DNA of 44,957 bases from JBBQRS01 sp038214535 (GCA_038214535.1 JBBQRS010000029.1:1-44957); one strand, 5' to 3'; numbered from the stretch's first letter, positions 14,700-23,861 are shown. Notes: generated from the letters alone by a model not told the origin. A program made the numbers and translations.

Positions 14700-15674
14700 A
14701 TGAATGCCAGCGGCGTGAAAATGTACGGCGACTTGATGGTCTTCTCGGGCACGGCCAACCGACCGCTGGCCGAATCCGTGGCGGCAAGCCTGGGCATCGA
14801 GCTGGGCGGCGTGGATATTTTGCAGTTTCCCAACAGCAACACGTTCGTGCGTCTGCATCAGAGCGTGCGCGGCAAAGACGTCTTCATCATCCAACCCACC
14901 TCTGCGCCGACCAACGAAAACCTGATGGAGTTGCTGATCTTCATTGATACGCTGCGCCGCGATTCCGCCGGCCGCGTGACGGCGGTCGTGCCCTATTACG
15001 GCTACGGGCGGACGGACAAGAAAGATCAACCACGCGTGCCGATCACGGCGCGCCTCGTCGCCGATCTGATCGCCGTCGCCGGGGCCGACCGGTTCGTCAC
15101 CGTGGACCTGCATGCCAAGCAGATTCAGGGGTTCTTCTCGATCCCGTGCGACGAGATTCCCGCGGTGGGGCTGTTCGTCAACTATTTCCGCGAGAACCCC
15201 ATCCCCGACGCCACCGTGGTTGCGCCCGACGTCGGCGCGCTGCGCCGGTCGCGCAACATCGCGGAGTTGTTGAACCTGCCGCTGGCGATCATCGAGAAGC
15301 GCCGTTCCCTTGACGGCTCACGGACAGACATTTTCAACCTGATCGGCGACGTGCAGGGGCGCAATGTCATCATCGTGGATGATGAGATAGATACCGCCGG
15401 TACCCTGGTGCGGGCCGCCAACTTCGTGCAGGCGGCGGGCGCGCGGGAGGTTGTGGCGTGCGCCACCCATGCGGCGCTCTCCGACCCCGCGGCGGAGCGC
15501 ATCTGCGACAGCACCTTGCGTGAAGTCGTCGTCACAGATACTATCCTCATGGAGCCGGACAAGGGTGAGCGGGTCGGCTGCAAAACCCAGATCCTTTCGG
15601 TCGCGCCATTGCTGGCAGACGTGTTACAACGCATCCATGAGGGCCGGTCGGTCGGCGAGTTGTTCAGCGAATAA
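14700..15674 (+). CDS. prs: Ribose-phosphate pyrophosphokinase (PRPP synthetase)
   Basis: This enzyme makes PRPP from ribose 5-phosphate and ATP for nucleotide, NAD and amino-acid synthesis. The 324-residue product has the flexible-loop segment YGRTDKKDQPRVPITARL, the ribose-phosphate/PRPP loop VDDEIDTAGTL (usually DDMIDTAGT) and the EKRR catalytic segment. ATG 14700 has GGAGGA 9 bases upstream; the in-frame ATG at 14676 does not. It follows rmlB by 24 bases and is probably co-transcribed. It converges on the PIG-L gene with a 15-bp gap. Confidence 0.93.
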   Translation: MNASGVKMYGDLMVFSGTANRPLAESVAASLGIELGGVDILQFPNSNTFVRLHQSVRGKDVFIIQPTSAPTNENLMELLIFIDTLRRDSAGRVTAVVPYYGYGRTDKKDQPRVPITARLVADLIAVAGADRFVTVDLHAKQIQGFFSIPCDEIPAVGLFVNYFRENPIPDATVVAPDVGALRRSRNIAELLNLPLAIIEKRRSLDGSRTDIFNLIGDVQGRNVIIVDDEIDTAGTLVRAANFVQAAGAREVVACATHAALSDPAAERICDSTLREVVVTDTILMEPDKGERVGCKTQILSVAPLLADVLQRIHEGRSVGELFSE

Positions 15675-15689
15675 ACATTGTAGTCTTTT

Positions 15690-16895
15690 TCACCCCAACT
15701 CGGCGCGTTGGGCCTCCGCCAGCGCGGCCAGCTCCTCCCACTCGGCGCGGCGCGCCGGGTCATACTCGGCCTGGGCGCGGTAGCGTTCCACGGCGCGCTT
15801 GACCTCGCCGCGCAGGTACTCGACCTGCTGTTGGGGGATCTCCAGCCGGTTGGCCCGGCCCAGGGGATCGGCATCTACCTTGCCGGTACCTGCGCCGGCC
15901 TGCCGCAGGGCACGCGCCAGGATGTGTACGGTCTCCTGCTGAGGGTCTATGAAGGTCTCGAAGATGCGCCGGTCTGAAACTTCAATCGCGCGCCGGCGGT
16001 AGTTCTCGGCCAGCGCCAGCAGGGTGCGCGCGGCCACCAGCTCACGGCGCAACGCCTCGGCCTGCGCCTCGCTGCTCTCCACCGCGACGGACGCTTCATC
16101 CAGCCCCGCCAGCAGATCATCTTTCATGTCCGTGGGCAGCGGGATACGCGAAGCGGCGAGCACGTAGGCCTCCCGCGCGGCCATCTCCTGCCTCAGGCCA
16201 TCCGGCATCACGTTGGAGAAGCCCTTCGGGTTGTGCTGCGACGTGTGACACTCCCACGCGGCCATCCGGCGCGGCACGCCGTCGGGGGCGTCCACCACCA
16301 CGTCAATCTGGTCGTCGGGCGTGCCGTAGAAGGGCAACTCCGCGCCGTTCAGTTCCACGCGAAAATCGGCCAGCGCGGGCGCGGCCTCGAACATGCTCTG
16401 CGGCAGGGCGCGCACGAAAAGGCGCGCGGCGGCCCAGGGCGCGCCCGCATCGGGATAGCGTTCCCCATCGGCGGCCGCGGCGAACGCATCACGAGTCATC
16501 TCCCACACGACGAGGTGATCTGGGTGAGGGTAGAGGCCGTTCTCCGGGTGGGTGATGATGACGTCGGGCTTCAAGTCCCGAATCTGCCGGACGATCTCGC
16601 CCACCGCCGCCTCACGCGGCAGGGTGTTGATCGCGCCGTCGGGCCAGTCGAGCCAGCGCAGTTCGCTGACGCCAAGGTGTTCGCACGCGCAGGCCAGTTC
16701 GCCGGTGCGCACCTCGGCGATGGTTTCCGGTGTGGCGCACTCGTCGCAGAAGATGGTGCAGGCTTCGCCGCGCGAGGCACAGACGAGGACGGTACGCACG
16801 CCCAGATCACTGTAATGGGCCAGCGTCGAGCCGACGCCGATTTCGTCATCGGGATGGGCGAAAACGCACAGGATGGTGCGAGGTGATGATGTCAC
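15690..16895 (-). CDS. PIG-L/LmbE family deacetylase with C-terminal extension
   Basis: The N-terminal 230 or so residues form a zinc-dependent N-acetylglucosaminyl deacetylase domain of the MshB/BshB/LmbE type: AHPDDE at 13-18 and a second metal motif YPHPDH. The remaining 160 residues are charged, helical and not recognised; they make the protein longer (401 residues) than typical deacetylases. It is separated from the upstream LivK-type gene by a repeat-bearing 107-bp gap, so it may have its own transcript. The substrate (a thiol-sugar precursor, an amino sugar or glycolipid) cannot be told from sequence. Confidence 0.88.
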   Translation of the reverse strand: MTSSPRTILCVFAHPDDEIGVGSTLAHYSDLGVRTVLVCASRGEACTIFCDECATPETIAEVRTGELACACEHLGVSELRWLDWPDGAINTLPREAAVGEIVRQIRDLKPDVIITHPENGLYPHPDHLVVWEMTRDAFAAAADGERYPDAGAPWAAARLFVRALPQSMFEAAPALADFRVELNGAELPFYGTPDDQIDVVVDAPDGVPRRMAAWECHTSQHNPKGFSNVMPDGLRQEMAAREAYVLAASRIPLPTDMKDDLLAGLDEASVAVESSEAQAEALRRELVAARTLLALAENYRRRAIEVSDRRIFETFIDPQQETVHILARALRQAGAGTGKVDADPLGRANRLEIPQQQVEYLRGEVKRAVERYRAQAEYDPARRAEWEELAALAEAQRAELG

Positions 16896-16940
16896 GAGAT
16901 GAAGGACTCCTTCAAAATGTCTCAGCTTTTTCCCTAACCC

Positions 16941-16999
16941 CTTTCCCTCACCCTAACCCTCTCCCACAGGAAGAGGGAACCGGACGAGGAGAGCGGGTG
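16941..16999. repeat. Family C palindromic repeat
   Basis: CTCACCCTAACCCTCTCCC on the left pairs imperfectly with GGAGAGCGGGTGA on the right, around CCACAGGAAGAGGGAACCGG. It lies between the LivK-type gene and the PIG-L gene and may reduce read-through. Confidence 0.65.
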
Positions 17000-17002
17000 A
17001 AG

Positions 17003-18148
17003 CTACGGGGCGACCTGGACGAACTCGCCGTCTTTGACCTGGAAGATGTAGATTTTGGCGTCGCGCAAGTCGCCGTTTTCCTGATATTGCACTTTGCCCA
17101 GTGGTGTCGTTATGTCAAGACCCCGCACGGCCTGGGCGACCCGGTCGGCGCTGAGGCTGCCCGCTTTCTTCGCGGCCTCCATGAGCACCTGCATGGCGCT
17201 GTAGCCGTTCACCGAGTAGGTGTCGGGGTTGCGGTATTCGACGGCCTGATACGCCTGCGTCCACGTCTGGTCTACGGCGCTCTTCGGGCTGGGCGCGAAG
17301 CCGGTGACGTACATCCCTTCGGCCGCGCCATCCGCGTTGTCAATCGTCGCCGCCAGGAAGCAGCCATCGGAGGCCATGAAGGTCAGCCCACCCAACCCGG
17401 CGTCGCGCAGGTCGGCCCGCAGATAGGGGCACTCCACTTCGTAACCGGCGTAGTAGATCGCGTCGACGCCGGAAGACTTGATGCGCGCCACTTCATCCGT
17501 GAAGCGGCCCTGCTCGACCTTGACCTGGATCGAGAGCGGCACTGCCACGCCCCGGCTCGTCAGTTCCTGCGTCACGAGTTTGCTCAGGTCAATGCCGTAG
17601 GGATCGTCGTTGTAGAGCACGGCGACCTTCTTCGCGGCGAGGTCGGCGGCGAGATAATCGGCCCCGACGCGCGCCTGGATGTCGTTGCTGGCGTTGATGC
17701 GGAAGAAGTTGCGGTAGCCGCGCTGCGTCAGGGCGACTTCCGAGGCAGTCGGCGTGATGACGACGATGGGCAGGTTCTTGTAGATCTCCATCGCCGCTGC
17801 CGTCTGGCCCGAGTTGGGGTGCCCGATGACGCCCAGCACGCGGTCGCCGCGCTCGACGGCCGCGCGGATTTCCTCGGCAATCGCGACTGCCGCGTCGGAG
17901 TCCGCTTCGTCATCGAGGGCGACCACCTTGACCTCGTAGCCCAGCAGGCCGCCGGTCCGGTTGATCTGCGCGGCCATCAGTCGCACGCCGCCCGCCACCG
18001 TCTGCCCGGTGTTCGCCTGAAAGCCCGATAGCGGCCCGACGACGTAGACGATCACTTCGCCCTTGGTGGGCCGGCTTGCGGTCGAGGTGCAGCCGACCAG
18101 AGCCAACGCCATGACCGTTACTAGAATCCACCAACCCCGATTGCGCAT
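17003..18148 (-). CDS. LivK-type substrate-binding lipoprotein
   Basis: The 381-residue protein is a periplasmic-binding protein of the branched-chain amino-acid/amide type (type 1 fold). It has a lipoprotein signal with lipobox LVGC at residue 20, the segment GPLSGFQANTGQTVAGGVRLMAAQIN, and GVIGHPNSGQTAAAMEIY. No permease or ATPase gene of a transporter is near, so it may serve as a sensor or scaffold rather than in uptake. It follows the membrane coiled-coil gene by 11 bases, with GGGAG before the ATG, and so belongs to the pspA-led operon. Confidence 0.9.
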   Translation of the reverse strand: MRNRGWWILVTVMALALVGCTSTASRPTKGEVIVYVVGPLSGFQANTGQTVAGGVRLMAAQINRTGGLLGYEVKVVALDDEADSDAAVAIAEEIRAAVERGDRVLGVIGHPNSGQTAAAMEIYKNLPIVVITPTASEVALTQRGYRNFFRINASNDIQARVGADYLAADLAAKKVAVLYNDDPYGIDLSKLVTQELTSRGVAVPLSIQVKVEQGRFTDEVARIKSSGVDAIYYAGYEVECPYLRADLRDAGLGGLTFMASDGCFLAATIDNADGAAEGMYVTGFAPSPKSAVDQTWTQAYQAVEYRNPDTYSVNGYSAMQVLMEAAKKAGSLSADRVAQAVRGLDITTPLGKVQYQENGDLRDAKIYIFQVKDGEFVQVAP

Positions 18149-18159
18149 GGTTTTCTCCC

Positions 18160-19041
18160 TTAGGACTGGCGGTTCGCCATCTGTTGCGGAGGGCGCGCGG
18201 CAGCGCTCATCTCCGACTCTATATCGTCAAAGCCATCGCTGTAGACCTCGTTCAGCGAATCCACCAGGTCATCAAGCGTGGCGACTTCGTTGCGGATGTC
18301 CTCTTGCAGCCGGGCGGCGCGGTCCGAGTCCACGTCCTTGCTGCCAATCAGCAGCATTTGCGCGTAGACCGTGCCCAGCGACGACAGCGAGTGATCTAGC
18401 TGCAAGTCGGCCCGCTGCATCCGCCGCCCCAACTCCAGCAGGTTATCGAACTGGCGTTGTTTAGATTCCAGGGTCTGCGCCATCTGATCCTTCAGACTCG
18501 GGTCTCTTTCCCGATCATATTGCCCTTGCAACACACCGATCTCTTTAGGCACTTCCTGCAAATCGGTCTTGATAATCATGTCCATGCGGTAGGTGTCAAT
18601 CCGCTCGGCCAGGCGCGCCATGTTGCCGATCCACTCGTACACATCGGAGGTCGTAGTGACCATCCGGTCATGCAGGGGGCCGGCATCCTGCTGGTTCGCC
18701 AACTGCTGGATGCGCCGCCGGTATTGATCGGCTTCCTCCAGCTTGGCGCGCAACTGCCGGTCGCGGATGCCCCGAAAGTTATATTTCTCGCGGAACATGG
18801 ACTCCATCACCTTCTGGATTTCGGCCTTGTCCGTCAGGGTGGAAATGATCACCGCGGCCTCGCCGATCGCGCCGATCAGCGGCCAGGCCCATATCGGCCA
18901 ACCGGGGAACGGTTTGACGAAGACCGTCAACAGGATCGTGCCGCCGACGATGAACGCGCTCTCCAGGCGAAACACCGCGTTCCACAGCAGGGCGCGCTTC
19001 GCGTCTTTTTCGATCCGGTCACGAATAGAGTCTTCGGTCAT
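18160..19041 (-). CDS. Unrecognised membrane protein with coiled-coil domain
   Basis: I do not recognise a family for this 293-residue protein. Two membrane helices are visible (about 22-44 and 50-70, separated by PFPGWP), followed by some 210 residues of charged, heptad-rich, mostly helical sequence ending in a polar tail. The N-terminus has positive charges (KDAKRALLWN), so the large domain is probably cytoplasmic. The architecture suits a membrane anchor that contacts the two PspA proteins encoded upstream in the same operon; that is inference. AAGGA lies 5 bases before the ATG. Confidence 0.8.
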   Translation of the reverse strand: MTEDSIRDRIEKDAKRALLWNAVFRLESAFIVGGTILLTVFVKPFPGWPIWAWPLIGAIGEAAVIISTLTDKAEIQKVMESMFREKYNFRGIRDRQLRAKLEEADQYRRRIQQLANQQDAGPLHDRMVTTTSDVYEWIGNMARLAERIDTYRMDMIIKTDLQEVPKEIGVLQGQYDRERDPSLKDQMAQTLESKQRQFDNLLELGRRMQRADLQLDHSLSSLGTVYAQMLLIGSKDVDSDRAARLQEDIRNEVATLDDLVDSLNEVYSDGFDDIESEMSAAARPPQQMANRQS

Positions 19042-19050
19042 GACATTCCT

Positions 19051-19100
19051 TGCGGATAGAGTCCATCCGCGGAGTGCGCATCCTCAAATGCGCACTCCGC
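19051..19100. repeat. Tandem intercistronic hairpins
   Basis: A perfect 13-bp stem (19069-19081 with 19088-19100, 6-base loop) is followed on the minus strand by a second 6-bp stem GCGGAT/ATCCGC. They fill the 70-bp gap between the VWA gene and the coiled-coil gene. No U-tract follows, so mRNA processing or stabilisation is more likely than termination. Confidence 0.65.
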
Positions 19101-19111
19101 GTTGTTAGTTA

Positions 19112-20842
19112 TTAGAAATAGCTCGACAAAATCTTATAGAGATCGCGGATGGTTTCGGGCGTGCCTTCGCGGACCTGGCCGCCGCTGGCCTGCGCCACGG
19201 CCTCCAGCGTCGGATAGTCCGCGTCGTCGCCATAGGCCACCGCGAAGATCACGATGCGGTTATCCTGGTTGGCCTGCTCGATGCCCTGCACCAACTCCTC
19301 CGTGGAGAGGTTCGACGCGTTCTCGCGACCGTCGGTCATCACCACAATGGCGTTGATGCGCTCCTGATCGTTCAGCCGGTACAGGCGGTTGTATGCCGTG
19401 GCGATGGCGTCCAGCAACGCCGTGTTGCCGCCGGGGAACAGACCTTCGACCTCGGCCGCGAGGATTTCGCGGTTGTTGTCCAGCGTATCCAACTCGACGA
19501 TGTTGGCGATCCCCGAATTGAACTCAACCATCCCGACGCGCTCCTGGTCGCTGACGATCTGCGACAGGAAGACGCGCAAGGCGGCCTGGGCGTTGTCCAG
19601 TTTCTCGCCCTCCATCGAGCCGGACGTATCCACCACCAGCATGATGTTGGCCTTGCGCTTGGTCAGCGCCCAGACGTTCTGCACCGAGGCAACGACCTCG
19701 GCGGACGGAAGCTGGAGCGTGGTCTGCGGCTCCGCGGGATTCACCCCTCGTTCGGCGGTGAGCGGCGAGCCCGCGCCGGTGAGCGGGATGCTGAGATCGG
19801 CAGGGCGATAGCCCAGTTCCAGCACGCGGGCCTGCACCTCCGGCTGCGCCAGGTACTCACGGAACGCCTGGAACGTCCGGCGCTGATTCGAGGTCAACTC
19901 GGCGGATTCCAGCAGAGCGAGCGGGTGATCGGCCCAGAGCGTCCCTTCCGCGGGGTAGAGCGCCACGAGCTTCGCCGGCGGCGCGCCGTAGTCGCCCTCG
20001 TTGAAGGCCGACACCAACTGCTCGGAAACCACAAAGGCATCCAGATAGCCGGGGCCTTCCTGCGCCGCCCGCTCGATAACTGCCGCTTCGGCCTCGCCGT
20101 AATAGCGCACGGTCTTCTCGATCTCCGAGACAAATTCCAGCGTCCGCGGGTCTTCGACCATCTCTGAGGTCAACCCACGCTGCACGCCCGCCCCCGCGTA
20201 AAATTCGGCCAGCGTCGCCAGCAGCCCGCTGGCGTGGGCCGTGCTGGGGTGGCTCCACTTGAAGTTGGCGTCGTCCCGGGCGCGCGATTGCAGATCGGTC
20301 CAACTGACCGCCTTATCGGGCCAGCCCAGCGAACGGGCCACGTCTTCCCAGGCGGCGATGACGATCGGCGTGACGGCGTAACGTACGGGGTTGCCGGTGA
20401 GCCGCGGCGGGATGGTCCCCGGCTCAGCGCCCGCCTGTGATTGCGCCCAGCGCCGGTTGAGCTGGTCGAGCCAGAGGGAGGAATCGGGGGTTAGCGCCTG
20501 GAACGGCGCTTGCCCCGAAAGCGCCTGGTTCAGCATTTCTTCGGGCGACATTTCGATCAACTCGACGCGGATCTCTTGCTTATCGTCCGTGCGTAACTTT
20601 TGCGCGTTGAAGCCGTCGGCCAGCGCCGCCATCAGCGCACTTTTCTCCGGCGAATAGGCCAGCGTCAGCGTCGCGGTGCGCGGGTCAACGGCGACGGGAC
20701 CGTCTGTCGTCGTTTGTGTCGTCGTGGGGATGAGCCGGGTAAGCGCAGGCACGGCGACCGACAGGCAGCACAGCCCCATCACGCCCAATACGACGACCAT
20801 CAAAAGCGGGCTAGTGCGACGTTCTTGCTTCTTCCGGGCCAT
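19112..20842 (-). CDS. Membrane-anchored substrate-binding/VWA fusion protein
   Basis: The 576-residue protein has a basic N-terminus and one membrane helix (about 13-36), a solute-binding-protein-like domain (about 55-360) and a von Willebrand factor A domain (about 398-575). The VWA metal site is complete: DTSGS at Asp405, Thr474 in GGNTALL and Asp504 in MTDGR. Both domains should face outside. VWA domains bind partners through a bound metal, so this fusion could couple ligand detection to protein contact. ATG 20842 has GAAGGAG 5 bases upstream; the reading from 20914 would overlap the preceding gene. It follows the binding-protein-like gene by 22 bases. Confidence 0.87.
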   Translation of the reverse strand: MARKKQERRTSPLLMVVVLGVMGLCCLSVAVPALTRLIPTTTQTTTDGPVAVDPRTATLTLAYSPEKSALMAALADGFNAQKLRTDDKQEIRVELIEMSPEEMLNQALSGQAPFQALTPDSSLWLDQLNRRWAQSQAGAEPGTIPPRLTGNPVRYAVTPIVIAAWEDVARSLGWPDKAVSWTDLQSRARDDANFKWSHPSTAHASGLLATLAEFYAGAGVQRGLTSEMVEDPRTLEFVSEIEKTVRYYGEAEAAVIERAAQEGPGYLDAFVVSEQLVSAFNEGDYGAPPAKLVALYPAEGTLWADHPLALLESAELTSNQRRTFQAFREYLAQPEVQARVLELGYRPADLSIPLTGAGSPLTAERGVNPAEPQTTLQLPSAEVVASVQNVWALTKRKANIMLVVDTSGSMEGEKLDNAQAALRVFLSQIVSDQERVGMVEFNSGIANIVELDTLDNNREILAAEVEGLFPGGNTALLDAIATAYNRLYRLNDQERINAIVVMTDGRENASNLSTEELVQGIEQANQDNRIVIFAVAYGDDADYPTLEAVAQASGGQVREGTPETIRDLYKILSSYF

Positions 20843-20864
20843 GGGTGCTCCTTCGCGGCTCGCG

Positions 20865-22220
20865 CTACTTACCCACGTTGAGATCGAACCAGCGCAATAA
20901 CGCCTGGAGGACATCCCGGCTGGGGGACGCCATGCGCGTGGTGCGCGGCACCACCGGCGCGACCCCCTGATCCTGCCACTGTGTGAAGAGCGTGTCGCCT
21001 TCGGTCACGCTCACATCGGTGTTGGCCGGGCGCAACCCCTGTTCGACCGCCAATTGTTGCATTTCCGGCGTCAACAGGAACTGCTGGAATTGCAGGGCCG
21101 CGTTCTTCTCAGCGGCGGTCGTTTCGGGGCCAACCCAGGTGGAGAACGGGAAGTCGAACCAGGTGACGTATTTCGGGTAACGGATCACCAGCGGGTCGGA
21201 CCAGCGCTTCTGGATGCCCTCGATATTGGTCAACAGGTCGCTCTCGAGGAGCTGGCCGCCGTCACCCACGGAATACCCGAAGAGCGCGAAGTCCTCGGCA
21301 GTGTACGCACCCGCGCCGCTGACGTCGGTCAGCGCGCTCATCAACTCGCCCAGCCACTTCTGGAACTCCGGATTGGTGACGTCTTCGACGGTGATGTTGG
21401 TCTTGTCGTAGTATTCGCCGGCCGCAGCGACCATGGCCGCGAGGCCGCCGACGTTGCGCCGCGGGTTGGGTACCACCAACTTGAAGAAGCCCCATGCCGG
21501 GTCGCCGCCCAGTTCGGGCCAGCCGCCCTTAGCCACCGCCGCGTCATGGATGGTAGACCAGTTGATCTCGCCGAATTTCTTTTCGAGGACGTCGTCGCGG
21601 CTTTTGTAGAGGCCCCAGGTGAACAACGAGACGGCGACGGGACGCGCCCGATATTCGCCGTCGGTCAGGAAGACGTCGCGGCCCAGGCGCTCCTTGTAGG
21701 CGGCGTTCGCCAACTCCACCAGGTAGCGGCTGTCGGGAATCCACGCGGTGGGGAAGGTATCTTGAAGGCGCGCCAGCTCTTCGGGCGTGAGGTCCGCGCG
21801 CGCGCGGTCGCCCAGCGCGCCGAAATCATCGCGGTCGAACTTGCCGAGCGCGGTCAGGCCATCCATCGCAATCACCTCAACCTCGATGGGTTGGCCGCCC
21901 TCGGTGAAATCGCCCGCGTTGAACTGGCGGGCAGCTTCACGTACCCAGGGTTCAACCGGCAGGGCCGTGAGGATACGCACCCTAACCGGGCCGCTTTGTT
22001 TGGTGGGCGCCAGCGCGGCCGGGCCGGCCGTGGTCGGGGCGAGTTGCTGCCAGGCCATCCCCGCGCCGGCCACCATCAGCACGGCGCCCAGCACGAGAAA
22101 GAAGACGCCCTGGGTGCGCCGGCCACTCTGGCCGCTCTTTGACAGGAAGACGATGGCCGCGACGAGGGCCAACGCGCCCGCGACGGCGACTGCAATAGCG
22201 ATAATCAGCGGAACACTCAT
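20865..22220 (-). CDS. Membrane-tethered substrate-binding-protein-like protein
   Basis: The 451-residue protein starts with two membrane helices (about 4-27 and 36-57) and then carries a type 2 solute-binding-like domain (PVRVRILTALPVEPWVREAARQFN onward, with a C-terminal ALQFQQFLLTPEMQQLA typical of such folds). It is related in layout to the binding-protein part of the next gene. There is no transporter permease nearby. ATG 22220 is chosen because GAGGAG lies 6 bases upstream; the longer reading lacks this. Confidence 0.82.
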   Translation of the reverse strand: MSVPLIIAIAVAVAGALALVAAIVFLSKSGQSGRRTQGVFFLVLGAVLMVAGAGMAWQQLAPTTAGPAALAPTKQSGPVRVRILTALPVEPWVREAARQFNAGDFTEGGQPIEVEVIAMDGLTALGKFDRDDFGALGDRARADLTPEELARLQDTFPTAWIPDSRYLVELANAAYKERLGRDVFLTDGEYRARPVAVSLFTWGLYKSRDDVLEKKFGEINWSTIHDAAVAKGGWPELGGDPAWGFFKLVVPNPRRNVGGLAAMVAAAGEYYDKTNITVEDVTNPEFQKWLGELMSALTDVSGAGAYTAEDFALFGYSVGDGGQLLESDLLTNIEGIQKRWSDPLVIRYPKYVTWFDFPFSTWVGPETTAAEKNAALQFQQFLLTPEMQQLAVEQGLRPANTDVSVTEGDTLFTQWQDQGVAPVVPRTTRMASPSRDVLQALLRWFDLNVGK

Positions 22221-22268
22221 GCTGTTCTCCTCAACAACCTGACAGAGCCGGGTCAATCACAACTCGGA

Positions 22269-22973
22269 TTACTGAGACTTGGGCGGCGTGATTGGCATAC
22301 CGAGGCGCGCCTTGCGCGCGTCCAGTTGGCTTTCCAGTTCCTGGCGTTTCAACACTTCCGGGGTTTCGCCGTGCGCCAGCGCGCGCTGTTCCAGTTCCTG
22401 GATTTGCGTCTCGGCCTCGGAAAGGCGGCTGCGAATGGAGTTGACGACGCGCGCGGCGTCCGAGTCGCCGGTTCCGTTCAGATCGTCCAGCGATTCCATG
22501 GTCGTTGCCGTCAACTCTTTGGCGCGGGCCATGCCGACGAGGCTATCCACTTCGGGCGCACGCTGTTGCAACGCGCCGACCCGCGCGGCCACCTGGGCTT
22601 GCGCTTCGACCATCTGGGCGTACTGCGCCTCCAGCGTTTCGAGTTGCGATGTCAGGTGAGCCGCGGCGAGGCGCGTCTGGTTGAGGCGATCCTGCGCGGC
22701 CAGGGCGTCTTCCTGCAAACCGGCCTGCAACAGAGCGTCAACTTCCCCATCCTGTTTGACGAGCAAGGCTTGCTGCTCGTCACTCTTGCGGCGTAAGCGT
22801 GTAAGTTCGGCGCGCACGCTCGCCAGTTGGCCCATCAGCTCATCTTGCATCACCTGAAGTTGGCGCACGTGATGTTGAAAGACGGCCGTTTCGTTGGTGT
22901 GCAGGGCGCGATCCACCATGCGGTTGAGATCCGCCGACACCAGAACTCGAATCTTGTCCAGCAAGGATGCCAT
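22269..22973 (-). CDS. PspA/IM30 (ESCRT-III superfamily) protein, second copy
   Basis: The 234-residue protein starts MASLLDKIRVLVSADLNRMVDRAL and is almost wholly coiled coil, as in PspA and Vipp1/IM30, membrane-binding ESCRT-III relatives that polymerise on damaged inner membrane. The C-terminal part (SLDDLNGTGDSDAARVVNSIRSRL ... LDARKARLGM) is shared with the first copy, but the two differ strongly in the middle. AGGAG lies 7 bases before the ATG. A family B repeat remnant separates the two copies. Confidence 0.9.
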   Translation of the reverse strand: MASLLDKIRVLVSADLNRMVDRALHTNETAVFQHHVRQLQVMQDELMGQLASVRAELTRLRRKSDEQQALLVKQDGEVDALLQAGLQEDALAAQDRLNQTRLAAAHLTSQLETLEAQYAQMVEAQAQVAARVGALQQRAPEVDSLVGMARAKELTATTMESLDDLNGTGDSDAARVVNSIRSRLSEAETQIQELEQRALAHGETPEVLKRQELESQLDARKARLGMPITPPKSQ

Positions 22974-22990
22974 TTCAGCGCTCCTGTTTG

Positions 22991-23050
22991 CCGACGCCCA
23001 CGAGGGGCTATGCTACCGTCTGCGCCCACGACGGGCCAGACTTATCCGCG
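22991..23050. repeat. Degenerate family B repeat between pspA genes
   Basis: GACGCCCACGAGGGGCTA and GCCCACGACGGGCCAGAC, followed by TTATCCGCGG, resemble the right half of the family B element. It fills most of the 82-bp gap between the two PspA genes. Confidence 0.5.
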
Positions 23051-23055
23051 GAAAC

Positions 23056-23745
23056 TTAGCCGGCGCTGCTGCTAAGCCCCAGGCGGGCCTTGCGGGCCGC
23101 CAGTTGGCCGTCCAGTTCCGTACGGTCCAGAACTTCGTCCATTTGTTGATCCAGGCTGGTCGCGCGCATTTCGCTTTCGGCGGAAGCGCGATCGAGGCGC
23201 GCCCGGATGGAGTCCGCGATGCGGGCCACATCGGCGTCGCCGACGCCCGAGAGATCGTCCAGCGACTTGATCGCCTTGACGGTGATCTCTTTGGATTTCG
23301 CCAACTCGAGCAGGGCTTCGAGATTTTCGCGCTCCTGCTTGATGGTGGTCAGCTTCGCTTCGAGTTTCAGGCGGGCGTCGCGTAGGCTCTGATACTCGCG
23401 CCCCATCTGCTCCATTTGTTGCGCGTAGGTTTCCACCAGGCGCTGGGTCGAGTTGAGCTTGCTTTGTGCTGCGCGCGCCAGGTCCTCGCGGCCCTCTTGC
23501 AGGAAACGATCAATGTTGCGGTCCAGGTCGGCGGCCCGCGCCTGATACTCCTCGTGTTTGCGGCGCATCGTCTTGACCTGGCCGCCGACGGTCGCCGTGG
23601 CCTCAGACAGGTCTTCGAGGTTGTCTTCGACCTCTCGGATGTACTGGTTGATCACGGCGATCGAATTCTGCTTCAGGGCCTGATCTACGAGATAGTGCAG
23701 GTTCGCGGAGACGAGAGTCTGAACTTTGTCCAACAAGGATGCCAT
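23056..23745 (-). CDS. PspA/IM30 (ESCRT-III superfamily) protein, first copy
   Basis: The 229-residue protein starts MASLLDKVQTLVSANLHYLVDQAL, the amphipathic helix region of PspA-like proteins, then a long coiled coil and a C-terminal helix ending LAARKARLGLSSSAG. It is the first gene of a six- or seven-gene minus-strand run. GGGAGG lies 7 bases before the ATG. In known phage-shock systems PspA both restrains its activator and stabilises leaking membrane; no PspB, PspC or PspF is present here. Confidence 0.92.
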   Translation of the reverse strand: MASLLDKVQTLVSANLHYLVDQALKQNSIAVINQYIREVEDNLEDLSEATATVGGQVKTMRRKHEEYQARAADLDRNIDRFLQEGREDLARAAQSKLNSTQRLVETYAQQMEQMGREYQSLRDARLKLEAKLTTIKQERENLEALLELAKSKEITVKAIKSLDDLSGVGDADVARIADSIRARLDRASAESEMRATSLDQQMDEVLDRTELDGQLAARKARLGLSSSAG

Positions 23746-23861
23746 GCGGATGCCTCCCGGAATGTAATGCTTTACCCGTTATGATAGATTACCGCGCGTC
23801 GGCCGATAGCGCTTGACGACGGGCGGACAGAAATCTGACATGTTTTGTCATATGGAACGAA

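Noticed and set aside
16929..16970. Telomere-like CCCTAACCC repeats
   Set aside because: The short CCCTAACCC runs are part of a palindromic repeat with a paired right arm, not a tandem array.
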